Shown here: piece by piece, positions 8,019 to 16,433 of the stretch
Position numbering within the stretch: position 1 is the first letter of the stretch
Layout: every line of letters starts with the position of its first letter
IMG/VR virus record: IMGVR_UViG_3300021963_006639
Span: 1 to 35,811 of that record
Direction: 5' to 3' (one strand)
Length of the DNA: 35,811 nt
Source of the DNA: a virus
Made by a program: the position numbers and the translations under genes
Notes under the pieces: generated by a model
The model's input: only the letters and a program-made list of their open reading frames with translations
Database searches by the model: none
Told to the model about the DNA's origin: nothing

Positions 8019-10318
8019 ATTGGTAATAAATTAAATACTGTTAATGGTGAAATTGATTTTTGACAAATGTGTTGTTTGTCAGTACCCTCCCAAATTGGAC
8101 ACCAATTCCAATTTCCAGGGTCAAATTTAAAATTAATGTTAGACCAACAAGAATTACAAGAATGTTCATTTTGTATTCTTGTTATATTTGTGGTAAATTC
8201 ATGATGTTTTGGGGTAAAACCACTTATCATGACCGTGTGTTTTCCTAATGCCCAATTTATCCAAGATAGACCTGAACTTAATCCAATCATAAATTCTGCG
8301 TGGTATAAAATATTCATTGCTTCTTCTAAACTCCTACCATATGCATTTGGAACATTTTTGATGTTATATTTTTTACTTGTTAGAAGTATTGGTGTATACC
8401 CATTTTCTTTTAACAATTTTGATAATAACACCCAACTATCATAAGTCCATTCTTTACAACCAGCTGTTGACTCAGGTGCTAATATAACATAATTACCCAT
8501 GTAAGGTTTATTTTTAGGTGTAAAATTTATGCCTAAATTTAATTCTTTAAACTCTAATCCTAAAATATCGGATGCGGTTTTTTGTAATTCTTGGGTATTA
8601 GGGTAGTTTGGATAACAATCAAATTTATCCCATTTATTATTATCTGAACGCATCCAACCAACCCTATATACGACATCACAATTTGTTAATTCACCTGGTT
8701 TAATAAATTCAATATCCTTATAATTTTCATGACCCTCAAACCAAGAATTATGAAAAGTACTAAATATAACTTTACAATTATGTTTTTTTGAAAATTCAAC
8801 AACATAAGGTGCCCATGCAATTGTATCACCAATTGATTTAGATTCCATTGAAATTAAAACTCGTTTATTTGTTAAATCAAACTCATCAATAATTTCACCA
8901 TCAACTCTAATTTTCCATTTTGTGTAGTATTTTCTACCACATGATGTCCACATATTATTTGAAATTTTTGTACCATATACGATATTGTCAGATTCATCTA
9001 AAAACTCAACTGAATATTGTTTATAAACATCACCAACTATTTCAACTTTAGGTCCTTCAAAATAAGATACTTTAATTTTATTTGGTATTTTATTTTCATT
9101 AAATTCAGGTGTATTTATTTTATTATAAAAATCAGTAATTGTATCATAACCAATTTTACCAATTTGTTCCCAACTAAAATTATTTCTTAAGTCAATTGAT
9201 TCTTTAAAAGATTTTTCTTTACATAAATCATAATTTTCATAAACATATCTCATAACTTTGGATAGGTGATTAAAATCAGGTTCATAATAATTTCCTGGTA
9301 ATTCACTCATAACGTATCTACCGTAGTCATTAAGATTTGCGGCTTTTTCACCAACAATATTTACAGGAAAACCTTTTCCTTCGGCAAATTCAAGTTGAGC
9401 ACAACAATTAGAGTATATTGAAGGGGTACCACAAGCCATTGCTTCAATTAATGGTAAATTCCAACCTTCCGACCTGGCACACGATACAAAAACATGACCT
9501 GTTTTTAAATATTTAACATAATCTTCACGAGAAGGAAAATGAATTATCTTAATTCTTGGGTCAATAAAACCATAAGCGTTTAATCGTTCCTCAGTTGTTT
9601 TGTATCCATCCATTTGTTCGCCCCACATATTATCAATTGATACAACTAAATCAACTGGTTCATCGGCAGAAAATGTTTTTAAGAAGGTCTCAATTATTTC
9701 TTTTGTTGATTTGCGATAATCCCAACGACCCATCAATAAAAACTTAAATCTACCATCAGTGTATTCATCAAGTAATTCTACTTTTTCAGGATAAAAAGTG
9801 TCAACATCAACACCTTCAGGAACAACTTTAATTTTATCGGAGTCATATCCTTGGGCAACTGTACATTCTTTTTGCCATTTTGAGGGTACCCACAATTCAT
9901 CAAACTCTTTTAATTTATTAAAAAAAGTTTCAGGTTGTAATGTTGATTCCCAAACATTATAAGCAATTTTTGGTCCCAAATAATTTTCATAAAATAAATG
10001 ATGATTTGTTTCATTTAAAACTATGTTAAAATCGGGAAAAAAATCTTTTTTTTCGGATGGATAGATTGTAAAATCTTCCATTACACCATCACCAACCCAT
10101 AATCTTTGTTTATATAAAATTGATTTATCGGTATCATTCAGATAAGGTTCATTATCATGTGGTGTTAAACTATTACCTGACCAAGAATCTCCAACTGTAA
10201 AATTTCGTACTTTAACTTGAGCGTGTTTAGATATCTCTCTAAAAAAATCCCTTGTGTGATTGTTATATCCTGTGTTCCCAACGTAAGAACCATGAACATA
10301 AATTTTTGGTTTTATCAT
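8015..10318 (-). CDS. Fused GT4 glycosyltransferase and autotransporter O-heptosyltransferase-like enzyme
   Basis: 767 aa with two catalytic modules. Residues 1-400 are a GT4 GT-B enzyme: 'VVPEGVDVDTFYP', 'FLLMGRWDYRKS', and the EX7E motif E284-E292 in 'SEGWNLPLIEAMACG'. Residues 412-767 match the strand-loop-strand autotransporter O-heptosyltransferase group (TibC/BAHT-like, GT9-related): 'KVSYFEGPKVEIVGD' lead-in, 'SKSIGDTIAWAPYVVEF', 'LAPESTAGCKEWT', 'GLSSGLSWINWALGK', and a metal finger of C721, C724, C740 and C752 within 'HSCNSCWSN' and 'NWNWCPIWEG'. Known members transfer ADP-heptose to serine in adhesins. An HldD-like ADP-heptose epimerase lies at 16434. Few GT4-BAHT fusions are known to me, so substrate and order of action are inferred. 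Confidence 0.88.
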   Translation of the reverse strand: MIKPKIYVHGSYVGNTGYNNHTRDFFREISKHAQVKVRNFTVGDSWSGNSLTPHDNEPYLNDTDKSILYKQRLWVGDGVMEDFTIYPSEKKDFFPDFNIVLNETNHHLFYENYLGPKIAYNVWESTLQPETFFNKLKEFDELWVPSKWQKECTVAQGYDSDKIKVVPEGVDVDTFYPEKVELLDEYTDGRFKFLLMGRWDYRKSTKEIIETFLKTFSADEPVDLVVSIDNMWGEQMDGYKTTEERLNAYGFIDPRIKIIHFPSREDYVKYLKTGHVFVSCARSEGWNLPLIEAMACGTPSIYSNCCAQLEFAEGKGFPVNIVGEKAANLNDYGRYVMSELPGNYYEPDFNHLSKVMRYVYENYDLCKEKSFKESIDLRNNFSWEQIGKIGYDTITDFYNKINTPEFNENKIPNKIKVSYFEGPKVEIVGDVYKQYSVEFLDESDNIVYGTKISNNMWTSCGRKYYTKWKIRVDGEIIDEFDLTNKRVLISMESKSIGDTIAWAPYVVEFSKKHNCKVIFSTFHNSWFEGHENYKDIEFIKPGELTNCDVVYRVGWMRSDNNKWDKFDCYPNYPNTQELQKTASDILGLEFKELNLGINFTPKNKPYMGNYVILAPESTAGCKEWTYDSWVLLSKLLKENGYTPILLTSKKYNIKNVPNAYGRSLEEAMNILYHAEFMIGLSSGLSWINWALGKHTVMISGFTPKHHEFTTNITRIQNEHSCNSCWSNINFKFDPGNWNWCPIWEGTDKQHICQKSISPLTVFNLLPI

Positions 10319-10356
10319 ATTGATAATATAAGATAAATGACTAATATTTCAATATT

Positions 10357-11001
10357 ATGGCAAACGGTGTTTATAAAATAACTGATGATTTTGAAAAAGA
10401 ACTTGCGAGATATACGGGAGCTCCGTATGTTGTAACATTAGATAACATGAGTAATGCTTTATTTTTGGCGTTGTACTATGAAAAAAATATTACCAAAAGA
10501 ATAAAAGATGAAAAAATTGGTATACCATCAAGAACATATCCTTCTGTTCCTTGTGAAATTATTCACGCCGGTTTAAAAGTTGACTTTATACCTGTTGAAG
10601 GTAGAACAATAAAAGGTGCTTACCAACTATTAGGTTCAAATGTTTGGGACTCGGCATTATCATTTACCGCTGACATGTATATACCAGGTAGTCATATGTG
10701 TATTTCATTTACGGGGCCATACAAACATTTTAAATTGAGTAAAGGCGGTGCAATTTTAACAGATAGTTTGGACGCTTATCATTGGTTTAAAAGAGCTAGA
10801 TATAGTGGTAGACGAGAGTGTTCTTATCATGATGATAATCTTGATATGTTGGGTTGGAATTTTTATATGATGCCTGAGTTGGCTGCTAGAGGAATGTTGT
10901 TGATGAATCAGTTTTATAATCTTGACGGTTCAAAAAAACATAATCAAGATTTAGAGTTACCTTATCCTGACTTATCTAAATTTGATGTTTACAAACAATG
11001 A
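10357..11001 (+). CDS. Short DegT/DnrJ/EryC1/StrS-like sugar aminotransferase
   Basis: 214 aa, resembling the PLP-dependent DegT/EryC1/StrS sugar aminotransferases but far shorter than their usual 360-400 residues. Seen: 'ELARYTGAPYVVTLDNMSNALFLAL' (phosphate/PLP-binding start), 'IGIPSRTYPSVPCEIIHAGLKVDFIPV', 'NVWDSALSF' in the place of the Asp that contacts the pyridine nitrogen, and 'CISFTGPYKHFKLSKGGAILTD' with the probable Schiff-base lysine. The C-terminal domain after about residue 195 is missing. The stop overlaps the next ATG (ATGA), and I see no leftover aminotransferase sequence downstream, so it is a compact form rather than a frameshift. With the next gene it suggests amino-sugar synthesis. 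Confidence 0.78.
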   Translation: MANGVYKITDDFEKELARYTGAPYVVTLDNMSNALFLALYYEKNITKRIKDEKIGIPSRTYPSVPCEIIHAGLKVDFIPVEGRTIKGAYQLLGSNVWDSALSFTADMYIPGSHMCISFTGPYKHFKLSKGGAILTDSLDAYHWFKRARYSGRRECSYHDDNLDMLGWNFYMMPELAARGMLLMNQFYNLDGSKKHNQDLELPYPDLSKFDVYKQ

Positions 11002-11576
11002 AAAAGGCTTTAGTTGGGTATGGTGGCCACGCTAAAGAAGTAATGGCTCAAATGGGAATAGAATTAACTTGTTTTGTTGATGACAAATATGTTGTAGAAG
11101 GAACAAGACCATTATCAGAGTTTGACCCTAAAGAATATGTTCTAATGGTTGCGGTTGCTGATTCGAGAGACCGATTTGACATTATTCAAAGACTACCCAA
11201 AGAGACTAAATATTTTAATTGGGTTCATCCAACAGTGTTAATTATGGATGACAACATTGAAATTGGTGAAGGTAGTTTTGTTGGTGCGTATTCAATACTA
11301 ACCACAAATATAAAAATAGGTAAACACGCTATTTTAAATAGAGGTAATCATATTGGTCACGATTGTGAAATTGGTGATTACTTTAGTGCGATGCCTGGGG
11401 CTATTGTATCAGGGAATGTAAAAATACACGACCTTGTTTATATGGGTAATAATTCCTCAATCCGAGAAAAAATATCAATACATAGTTTGGTTACAATTGG
11501 TATGAATAGTGCGGTTGTTAAACACATTGAATCACCTGGTGTGTATGGAGGCGTCCCAACAAAGAATATTAAATAA
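10998..11576 (+). CDS. PglD/NeuD-like sugar O/N-acyltransferase
   Basis: 192 aa. The first 65 residues form the small Rossmann-like sugar-nucleotide domain ('KKALVGYGGHAKEVMAQMG', 'CFVDD'). The rest is a left-handed beta-helix of hexapeptide repeats ('IEIGEGSFVGAYSILTTNIKIGKHAILNRGNHIGHDCEIGDY' region), ending 'PGVYGGVPTKNIK', as in PglD and NeuD. The histidine of 'HIGHDCEI' is at the place of the catalytic base. PglD N-acetylates the amino group installed by a DegT-family aminotransferase, and here the two genes overlap by four bases, which strongly suggests a coupled pair making an N-acylated amino sugar nucleotide. Confidence 0.9.
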   Translation: MKKALVGYGGHAKEVMAQMGIELTCFVDDKYVVEGTRPLSEFDPKEYVLMVAVADSRDRFDIIQRLPKETKYFNWVHPTVLIMDDNIEIGEGSFVGAYSILTTNIKIGKHAILNRGNHIGHDCEIGDYFSAMPGAIVSGNVKIHDLVYMGNNSSIREKISIHSLVTIGMNSAVVKHIESPGVYGGVPTKNIK

Positions 11577-12580
11577 TGAAAGACTTAATTTTAATAACAG
11601 CATATTGTCCTGACGATTATCGTGAAAACGTGTTGAGGGGTTTGGTTAATTCATTGTACAACTTTAAAGAAAAGTATGATACTATGATTGTCAGTCATAC
11701 TGTGATACCAACTGACATTCAGAAAAAAGTTAACTATTGTTTTTACGACAGTAAAAATGAAATTCTAATTGATTGGGATTTGTTAAACCAACCTTGGTTT
11801 AACCCAAATAATGATAGAAGAATTCAATCATCATTCTTAAGTAAAAAAAATACTCATTTAGCAATTTGGAGAATGATGATATTAGGGTTTTCTCTATCAA
11901 AGAATATGGGGTATAATAAAGTTCACCACATTGAATATGATTGTGAAATAAAAAATGATTCTGAGTTTGATGAAAATTCAAAATTATTAGATGAACATGA
12001 TTCAGTTATTTATATCGACAACAATGATAAAAATATTGATGAAATTTTATTAGGAAGTTTCCAATCATATTTTATTCCTAAATTGGATAGATTTATGGTT
12101 AATTTGGATGAAGATAAAATTAAAGAAATGATTAGAAGGGCCTCAAGTAAATCTCCTGAATTAATGCTTCAAAAAATATTAGAAGAGGGTGGTAAAGTTT
12201 TTAGAAAAGATAGAAATGTTTTAGAAAAAAATGGGAATAATTTCGGAATAGTTGATGGTCAAGTCAGTGTGAAATTTATTCCTTGGGCGGTACCATTTTA
12301 TGATAGATTAGAAGATACCATAGGGTTTGTTGTTTGGAATACAAAGAATGAAAATGGTGTTAGACATAGCATTATTATTAATCACGAAAAAGTTATACAA
12401 ATCCCTGAGACACTTTTAGGTCATTGGAGGATGATTAATTTGGGTAATTTCAATGATATTAGTCACATATTAGTTATTGAAAATGATGAGATTAGAGATA
12501 AATTCTTATTAACTACTGAAGAAGAAAAAAAAATTTTTAAGTTGAGTAGTTTTAGACATAAAGAACCTTTAAATATATGA
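11576..12580 (+). CDS. Putative GT-A-like glycosyltransferase, 334 aa
   Basis: I do not recognise a named family. The N-terminal 170 residues resemble the gene at 14611 ('LILITAYCP', 'KVNYCFYDSKNEIL' against 'IALISTFC', 'LCDYFFYTKDNEL'), so the two are distant paralogs. Both have a Rossmann-like start and an acidic motif following a histidine/tyrosine pair ('VHHIEYDCEIKND' here, 'YHIIYDLEIDD' there) where GT-A enzymes carry the DxD metal site. No membrane segments. It starts by overlapping the acyltransferase stop (TAATG) and ends overlapping the next acetyltransferase (ATGA). The glycosyltransferase call rests on fold-level resemblance and context. Confidence 0.6.
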   Translation: MKDLILITAYCPDDYRENVLRGLVNSLYNFKEKYDTMIVSHTVIPTDIQKKVNYCFYDSKNEILIDWDLLNQPWFNPNNDRRIQSSFLSKKNTHLAIWRMMILGFSLSKNMGYNKVHHIEYDCEIKNDSEFDENSKLLDEHDSVIYIDNNDKNIDEILLGSFQSYFIPKLDRFMVNLDEDKIKEMIRRASSKSPELMLQKILEEGGKVFRKDRNVLEKNGNNFGIVDGQVSVKFIPWAVPFYDRLEDTIGFVVWNTKNENGVRHSIIINHEKVIQIPETLLGHWRMINLGNFNDISHILVIENDEIRDKFLLTTEEEKKIFKLSSFRHKEPLNI

Positions 12581-13131
12581 GTATAGAAAACATACATCTT
12601 TGGCACGCAGATAGGGGGACCTATTTTGACCGACACGTAAACATAATTTCTTGGAGTGACCAATACCACGTTAGGATTGGTAAATACAATTCAATAGGTA
12701 GAGATTGTAATTTCTTTCTTCACGCAAATCATAAACCCGATTGGGTAACAACATCATCTCAATTATGGGGTCCTGTGACTCACGAGATTGCTCAGATGCA
12801 TATGGATATGGGACACCCATCTTGTAAGGGTGATATTATAATTGAAAATGACGTTTGGATTGGAGCTAATGCAACTATAATGTCAGGTGTTAAAATTGGT
12901 GATGGGGCGATTGTTGCCGCTGGCTCTGTAGTTACTAAAGACGTACCACCATATGCGATTGTTGCTGGTAATCCTGGAAAAATTGTTAAATATAGATTTG
13001 ATGATGAACAGATTGAAAAATTGTTATCAATTGCTTGGTGGGAGTGGGATGAACAAAAAATTAAAGACAACGCTATGAGTATGTGGTCAGATGATATAAA
13101 TGGATTTATAAATAAATTTTATGGAAATTAA
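12577..13131 (+). CDS. Hexapeptide-repeat (CatB/XAT-like) acetyltransferase
   Basis: 184 aa with a left-handed beta-helix of the xenobiotic acetyltransferase/CatB type. 'IGKYNSIGRDCNFFLHANHKPDWVTT' carries the catalytic-type histidine, followed by 'GDIIIENDVWIGANATIMSGVKIGDGAIVAAGSVVTKDVPPYAIVAGNPGKIV', the hallmark of acetyl-CoA-dependent sugar O-acetyltransferases, and a C-terminal helical segment with 'WWEWDEQKI'. Acetyl-CoA is the likely donor and a sugar of the glycan the likely acceptor. It overlaps both neighbours by a few bases, so it is embedded in the island's operon. Confidence 0.9.
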   Translation: MSIENIHLWHADRGTYFDRHVNIISWSDQYHVRIGKYNSIGRDCNFFLHANHKPDWVTTSSQLWGPVTHEIAQMHMDMGHPSCKGDIIIENDVWIGANATIMSGVKIGDGAIVAAGSVVTKDVPPYAIVAGNPGKIVKYRFDDEQIEKLLSIAWWEWDEQKIKDNAMSMWSDDINGFINKFYGN

Positions 13132-14614
13132 AAAAATAATATTTGCTAGTGATGATTCATATTTCTTAGACTTTTGGCCCGTACAAGCAAGGATGGTTAA
13201 AGAGTTGTTTGGATGGGAACCAGTTCTATTTAAAATTGATAGTGAGGATAGTGATTTTTATGATGATGGTAATGGACTTGTTAAAAAGGTTAAAAGTGTT
13301 GAGGGTATTCATACCGCGATTCAGGCTTGTACAGTAAGAATGTATGGTACAAAATATTTTCCTGATGAGGTTTGTATTTGTGGGGATTTAGATATGTTAA
13401 TGATTAATAAAAATTATTTTATTGAACAATTAAAACATTATTCAGAAGATTCGTTGGTGATAATGTCAAGTGATGCTTACGACTTATCAAGACCCGAATC
13501 TCAAAAGTTATTTCAAGACGAACCATTACCATTTAAACAAGAAATGTATGGATACGTGTATAACGTTGGTAAAGGAAAAACGTTTACAAAAATATTAAAT
13601 TCCGATTGTACATTTGATGAATTTATGAATAGACATTCAAACTACAAAGAGGGGTATAAAATTATGTGGTTAATTGATGAATTTTATTTTTCGGACTGTG
13701 TAAATAATAATAACCACGGTATCGAAATAATAAAATTAAAAAGAGGTCACTATAGTAATTTTTTAACACCAAGAAGAATTGAGAGACATAATTTTCCTGT
13801 TGATTTAGTTTGGGATGGTGAAATTGAAAATCAAAAAAAATATGGTGTCTACGATTTAGAAAAACTTAAAAATGGGTATTACATAGATGTTAATTGTGCA
13901 AGACCATATAGTGACTACAAAAAAGTGATTGATGATGTTATTGAGATTGTTTTAAATAACCAAAACAATAGTGATATGTATGGTCTTGGTTTAAAATATA
14001 ATACTGATAAAGTTTTAGAACATAAGTACGATAAAGTTTATGAAAAATTTTTAGAACCGTTAAGAAATAAAAACATTAAACTTTTTGAGATTGGAAGTGG
14101 CTCTGAGGCGGCATCATTTAATATGTGGATTGAGTATTTTAAAAATGGTCAAATATTTGCTATGGATATTTCTGAACAACGAAACCAAGAAAGAGGTGTA
14201 ATGTATTCGGGTGACCAAAGTAAAATTGATGATTTAAAACTTATGGTTGAAAAAATAGGTGAGTGTGACGTTATTATTGATGATGGGAGTCACCACCCAC
14301 AACACCAAATAGATACTTTTAACTTTTTATTTAAAAATATGTTAAAAAACGGTAGTATCTATATCATAGAGGATATTGAATGTAACTATTGGAACCCAAA
14401 AGAAAGTATCTATGGATATGAAATTGGGAATTATAGTATTATGGATTATTTTGCAACTACACCACATAAAATAAATTCAGATTTTAGTAAGATTAAAAAT
14501 CATTTAGATATTGAATCAATTACATATTATAAAAATTGTATTATTATTACAAAAAAAAGTGTTGAAGAAACATTAGGTGTTAAAAAAGAATATAGATTTG
14601 ATTTTATGATATGA
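13121..14614 (+). CDS. Fusion of GT-A-like transferase and class I SAM methyltransferase
   Basis: 497 aa. Residues 1-270 look like a nucleotide-sugar transferase: opening 'KKIIFASDDSYFLDFWPVQARMVKELFGW', and an acidic metal-type motif 'CICGDLDMLMIN' at about residue 86. Residues 285-497 are a class I SAM methyltransferase similar to macrolide-sugar methyltransferases of the MycE type: 'GLKYNTDKVLEHKYDKVYEKFLEPLRN', motif I 'LFEIGSGSEAASFNMW' near residue 320, and 'DVIIDDGSHHPQHQ' near residue 382, a metal/acceptor-binding pattern. A single chain could add a sugar and methylate it. It overlaps the preceding acetyltransferase by 11 bases and the next gene by four. The N-terminal assignment is less certain than the C-terminal one. 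Confidence 0.78.
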   Translation: MEIKKIIFASDDSYFLDFWPVQARMVKELFGWEPVLFKIDSEDSDFYDDGNGLVKKVKSVEGIHTAIQACTVRMYGTKYFPDEVCICGDLDMLMINKNYFIEQLKHYSEDSLVIMSSDAYDLSRPESQKLFQDEPLPFKQEMYGYVYNVGKGKTFTKILNSDCTFDEFMNRHSNYKEGYKIMWLIDEFYFSDCVNNNNHGIEIIKLKRGHYSNFLTPRRIERHNFPVDLVWDGEIENQKKYGVYDLEKLKNGYYIDVNCARPYSDYKKVIDDVIEIVLNNQNNSDMYGLGLKYNTDKVLEHKYDKVYEKFLEPLRNKNIKLFEIGSGSEAASFNMWIEYFKNGQIFAMDISEQRNQERGVMYSGDQSKIDDLKLMVEKIGECDVIIDDGSHHPQHQIDTFNFLFKNMLKNGSIYIIEDIECNYWNPKESIYGYEIGNYSIMDYFATTPHKINSDFSKIKNHLDIESITYYKNCIIITKKSVEETLGVKKEYRFDFMI

Positions 14615-15597
14615 AAAAAATTGCGTTAATTAGTACATTTTGTGATACTGATGAAAAAATAAAAATTCTTGAAGAAAATGTAATTAAGATTAAAAGTTTA
14701 GGTATCGATGTTATTGCGATAAGTCCTATTCCCGTACCTCAAAAAATTGTGGATTTATGTGATTACTTTTTCTACACTAAAGACAACGAGTTACTTAAAT
14801 GGCCAATTAGAATGTATACACATTGGTATGAAATGCCAATATCAGACGGTAGAATAACAACACTTCAAAGAGGATTAGCAGATTATGGATGGGCAGCTTT
14901 ACATCAAGTTAAAAAATTATCGCAAATTGCATTAACATTCGACTACGAAAGGTTTTATCATATAATATATGATTTGGAAATTGATGATGTTATTGAGGCT
15001 GAGTTTTTATCAAACGATATTAACATCATACACCCAAGGAGAGACCCTCATCACCCTGATGTACTTTGGGAGACAACATTACATTTTATGGCTTTTGACC
15101 GAGAACTAATGATTAAAGTTGAAAAGGAAGTTACCTTAAATGAATATTTGAGAACAAATGGTATGGCTGAGGGGGAGGTGCTAAAATGGAAAAATAAATT
15201 TAACATCCCAACATCAGGACATCCAGTAAAAGACAAAGTTTATTATTGGGGTGATTTTGATTTTTTTAATTATTCACCATTTGAAGATTTTAAAATGTTT
15301 ATTTCTAAAAATGAAGAAATTGATATATGGGTTGGTGAAAATGAAAAGACCCGATGTGAAAAATTAACAAGTAACCTTAGAATTGTGTTTCATTCTTTTG
15401 AAAATATGGGTGAAATTGATGTAATAATTAATAATGTAACCTATACTATTAACCCTAAAAAATGGGAAATAAATGAGTTTCCTGTTGATTCACAGTCAAT
15501 ACATAGTATTAAATTTAACTATAATGGCTACGAAGTTGATTATACAGGGGAGTTTAATAACATTATGATGAACCAAGTTTATTACAACTATAGATAG
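14611..15597 (+). CDS. Putative glycosyltransferase, 328 aa, paralog of the 11576 gene
   Basis: The N-terminal two thirds have a Rossmann-like start ('KKIALISTFCDTDEKI', 'IDVIAISPIPVPQKIVDLCDYFFYTKDNELLKW') and an acidic motif 'YHIIYDLEIDDVIEAEFL'. This organisation occurs in phage- and cluster-encoded proteins usually labelled glycosyltransferase. The C-terminal 90 residues are beta-rich ('IDVIINNVTYTINPKKWEI') and may be an added binding domain. Start and stop overlap fits an operon (ATGA with the fusion gene upstream). I cannot name a family with confidence. Confidence 0.6.
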   Translation: MKKIALISTFCDTDEKIKILEENVIKIKSLGIDVIAISPIPVPQKIVDLCDYFFYTKDNELLKWPIRMYTHWYEMPISDGRITTLQRGLADYGWAALHQVKKLSQIALTFDYERFYHIIYDLEIDDVIEAEFLSNDINIIHPRRDPHHPDVLWETTLHFMAFDRELMIKVEKEVTLNEYLRTNGMAEGEVLKWKNKFNIPTSGHPVKDKVYYWGDFDFFNYSPFEDFKMFISKNEEIDIWVGENEKTRCEKLTSNLRIVFHSFENMGEIDVIINNVTYTINPKKWEINEFPVDSQSIHSIKFNYNGYEVDYTGEFNNIMMNQVYYNYR

Positions 15598-15600
15598 TTT

Positions 15601-16431
15601 ATGAGTGATTTAATCAAAATAAAATATGAACAAGGGATTAAAATCAACACTTTCAATTTAAGTGAGGTTTTTGGAGAAGAGCAGTTACCGTTAAAATTTA
15701 ATTTTGTTCGTTCAGTAAATGGGAATAAATTATGGGATACTGAACTAAATAGTAACTCTTGGGCGGCGTTTCCTGATAATGAAATTGTTGATGTAATTGT
15801 CTTTGACAAACTAAATAATTTAGTTTATGTTAAAAAATGGAATGTATTAATGAATGGTACGTTCATTTATAAAAAATTATGGAATTACTGTTTAAAAAAC
15901 AAAAATAATAAAGGTGTTGTTATTGGAACACACAATGGTGAATTTGGTGAATGGGTTCCTGTTGCAATTGATAAACTGTCTGATATTATTTTGGTGGAGG
16001 CTAGTCAAAAACAATTTTCATCATTAGTTAAAAACTATAGTGATTATGATAATCTTAAATTTGTTAATGAATTAGTTACAAAAGATGGTGGAAATGTGAT
16101 ATTTTATGAAGGTGGTAAGGGATATACCAATACCGTTGTAAAGCGTGTGATTGATTATTGGGAAAAAGAACCAATAACTGAAACTGAAAGAACATCAATT
16201 AAATTTTCTGATTTAATTACTGAAGATGTTAATTGGATACACACAGATGTTGAAGGTATTGATTATGAATTAATAATGTCTTTATCCGACAACCAATTAT
16301 CTCACCTTGACATCATTATTTATGAATACAACAATTCAACACCTGACGAAAGAGAGTTGATTAATAACTATCTAATTGAAAAAGGTTATAAAACTCATAG
16401 AGAGAATGGTGTGTCAATAGCATATAAATAA
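15601..16431 (+). CDS. FkbM-like SAM methyltransferase with N-terminal beta domain
   Basis: 276 aa. The first 90 residues are an unrecognised beta-rich segment ('LPLKFNFVRSVNGNKLWDTELN'), resembling the beta-rich tail of the preceding gene. Then comes a methyltransferase domain: 'KGVVIGTHNGEFGEWVPVAI' in the place of SAM motif I, 'IILVEASQKQFSSL' with the ribose-binding Glu, and the FkbM signature 'WIHTDVEGIDYELI'. Motif I is atypical (GTHNGEFG), so activity should not be taken for granted. It lies three bases after the preceding stop. Probable role: sugar O-methylation in the island's glycan. Confidence 0.75.
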   Translation: MSDLIKIKYEQGIKINTFNLSEVFGEEQLPLKFNFVRSVNGNKLWDTELNSNSWAAFPDNEIVDVIVFDKLNNLVYVKKWNVLMNGTFIYKKLWNYCLKNKNNKGVVIGTHNGEFGEWVPVAIDKLSDIILVEASQKQFSSLVKNYSDYDNLKFVNELVTKDGGNVIFYEGGKGYTNTVVKRVIDYWEKEPITETERTSIKFSDLITEDVNWIHTDVEGIDYELIMSLSDNQLSHLDIIIYEYNNSTPDERELINNYLIEKGYKTHRENGVSIAYK

Positions 16432-16433
16432 TT

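Noticed and set aside
10357-11001. Frameshifted full-length aminotransferase
   Set aside because: The downstream frames show no leftover DegT C-terminal motifs; the next gene starts at the stop and is a complete acyltransferase.
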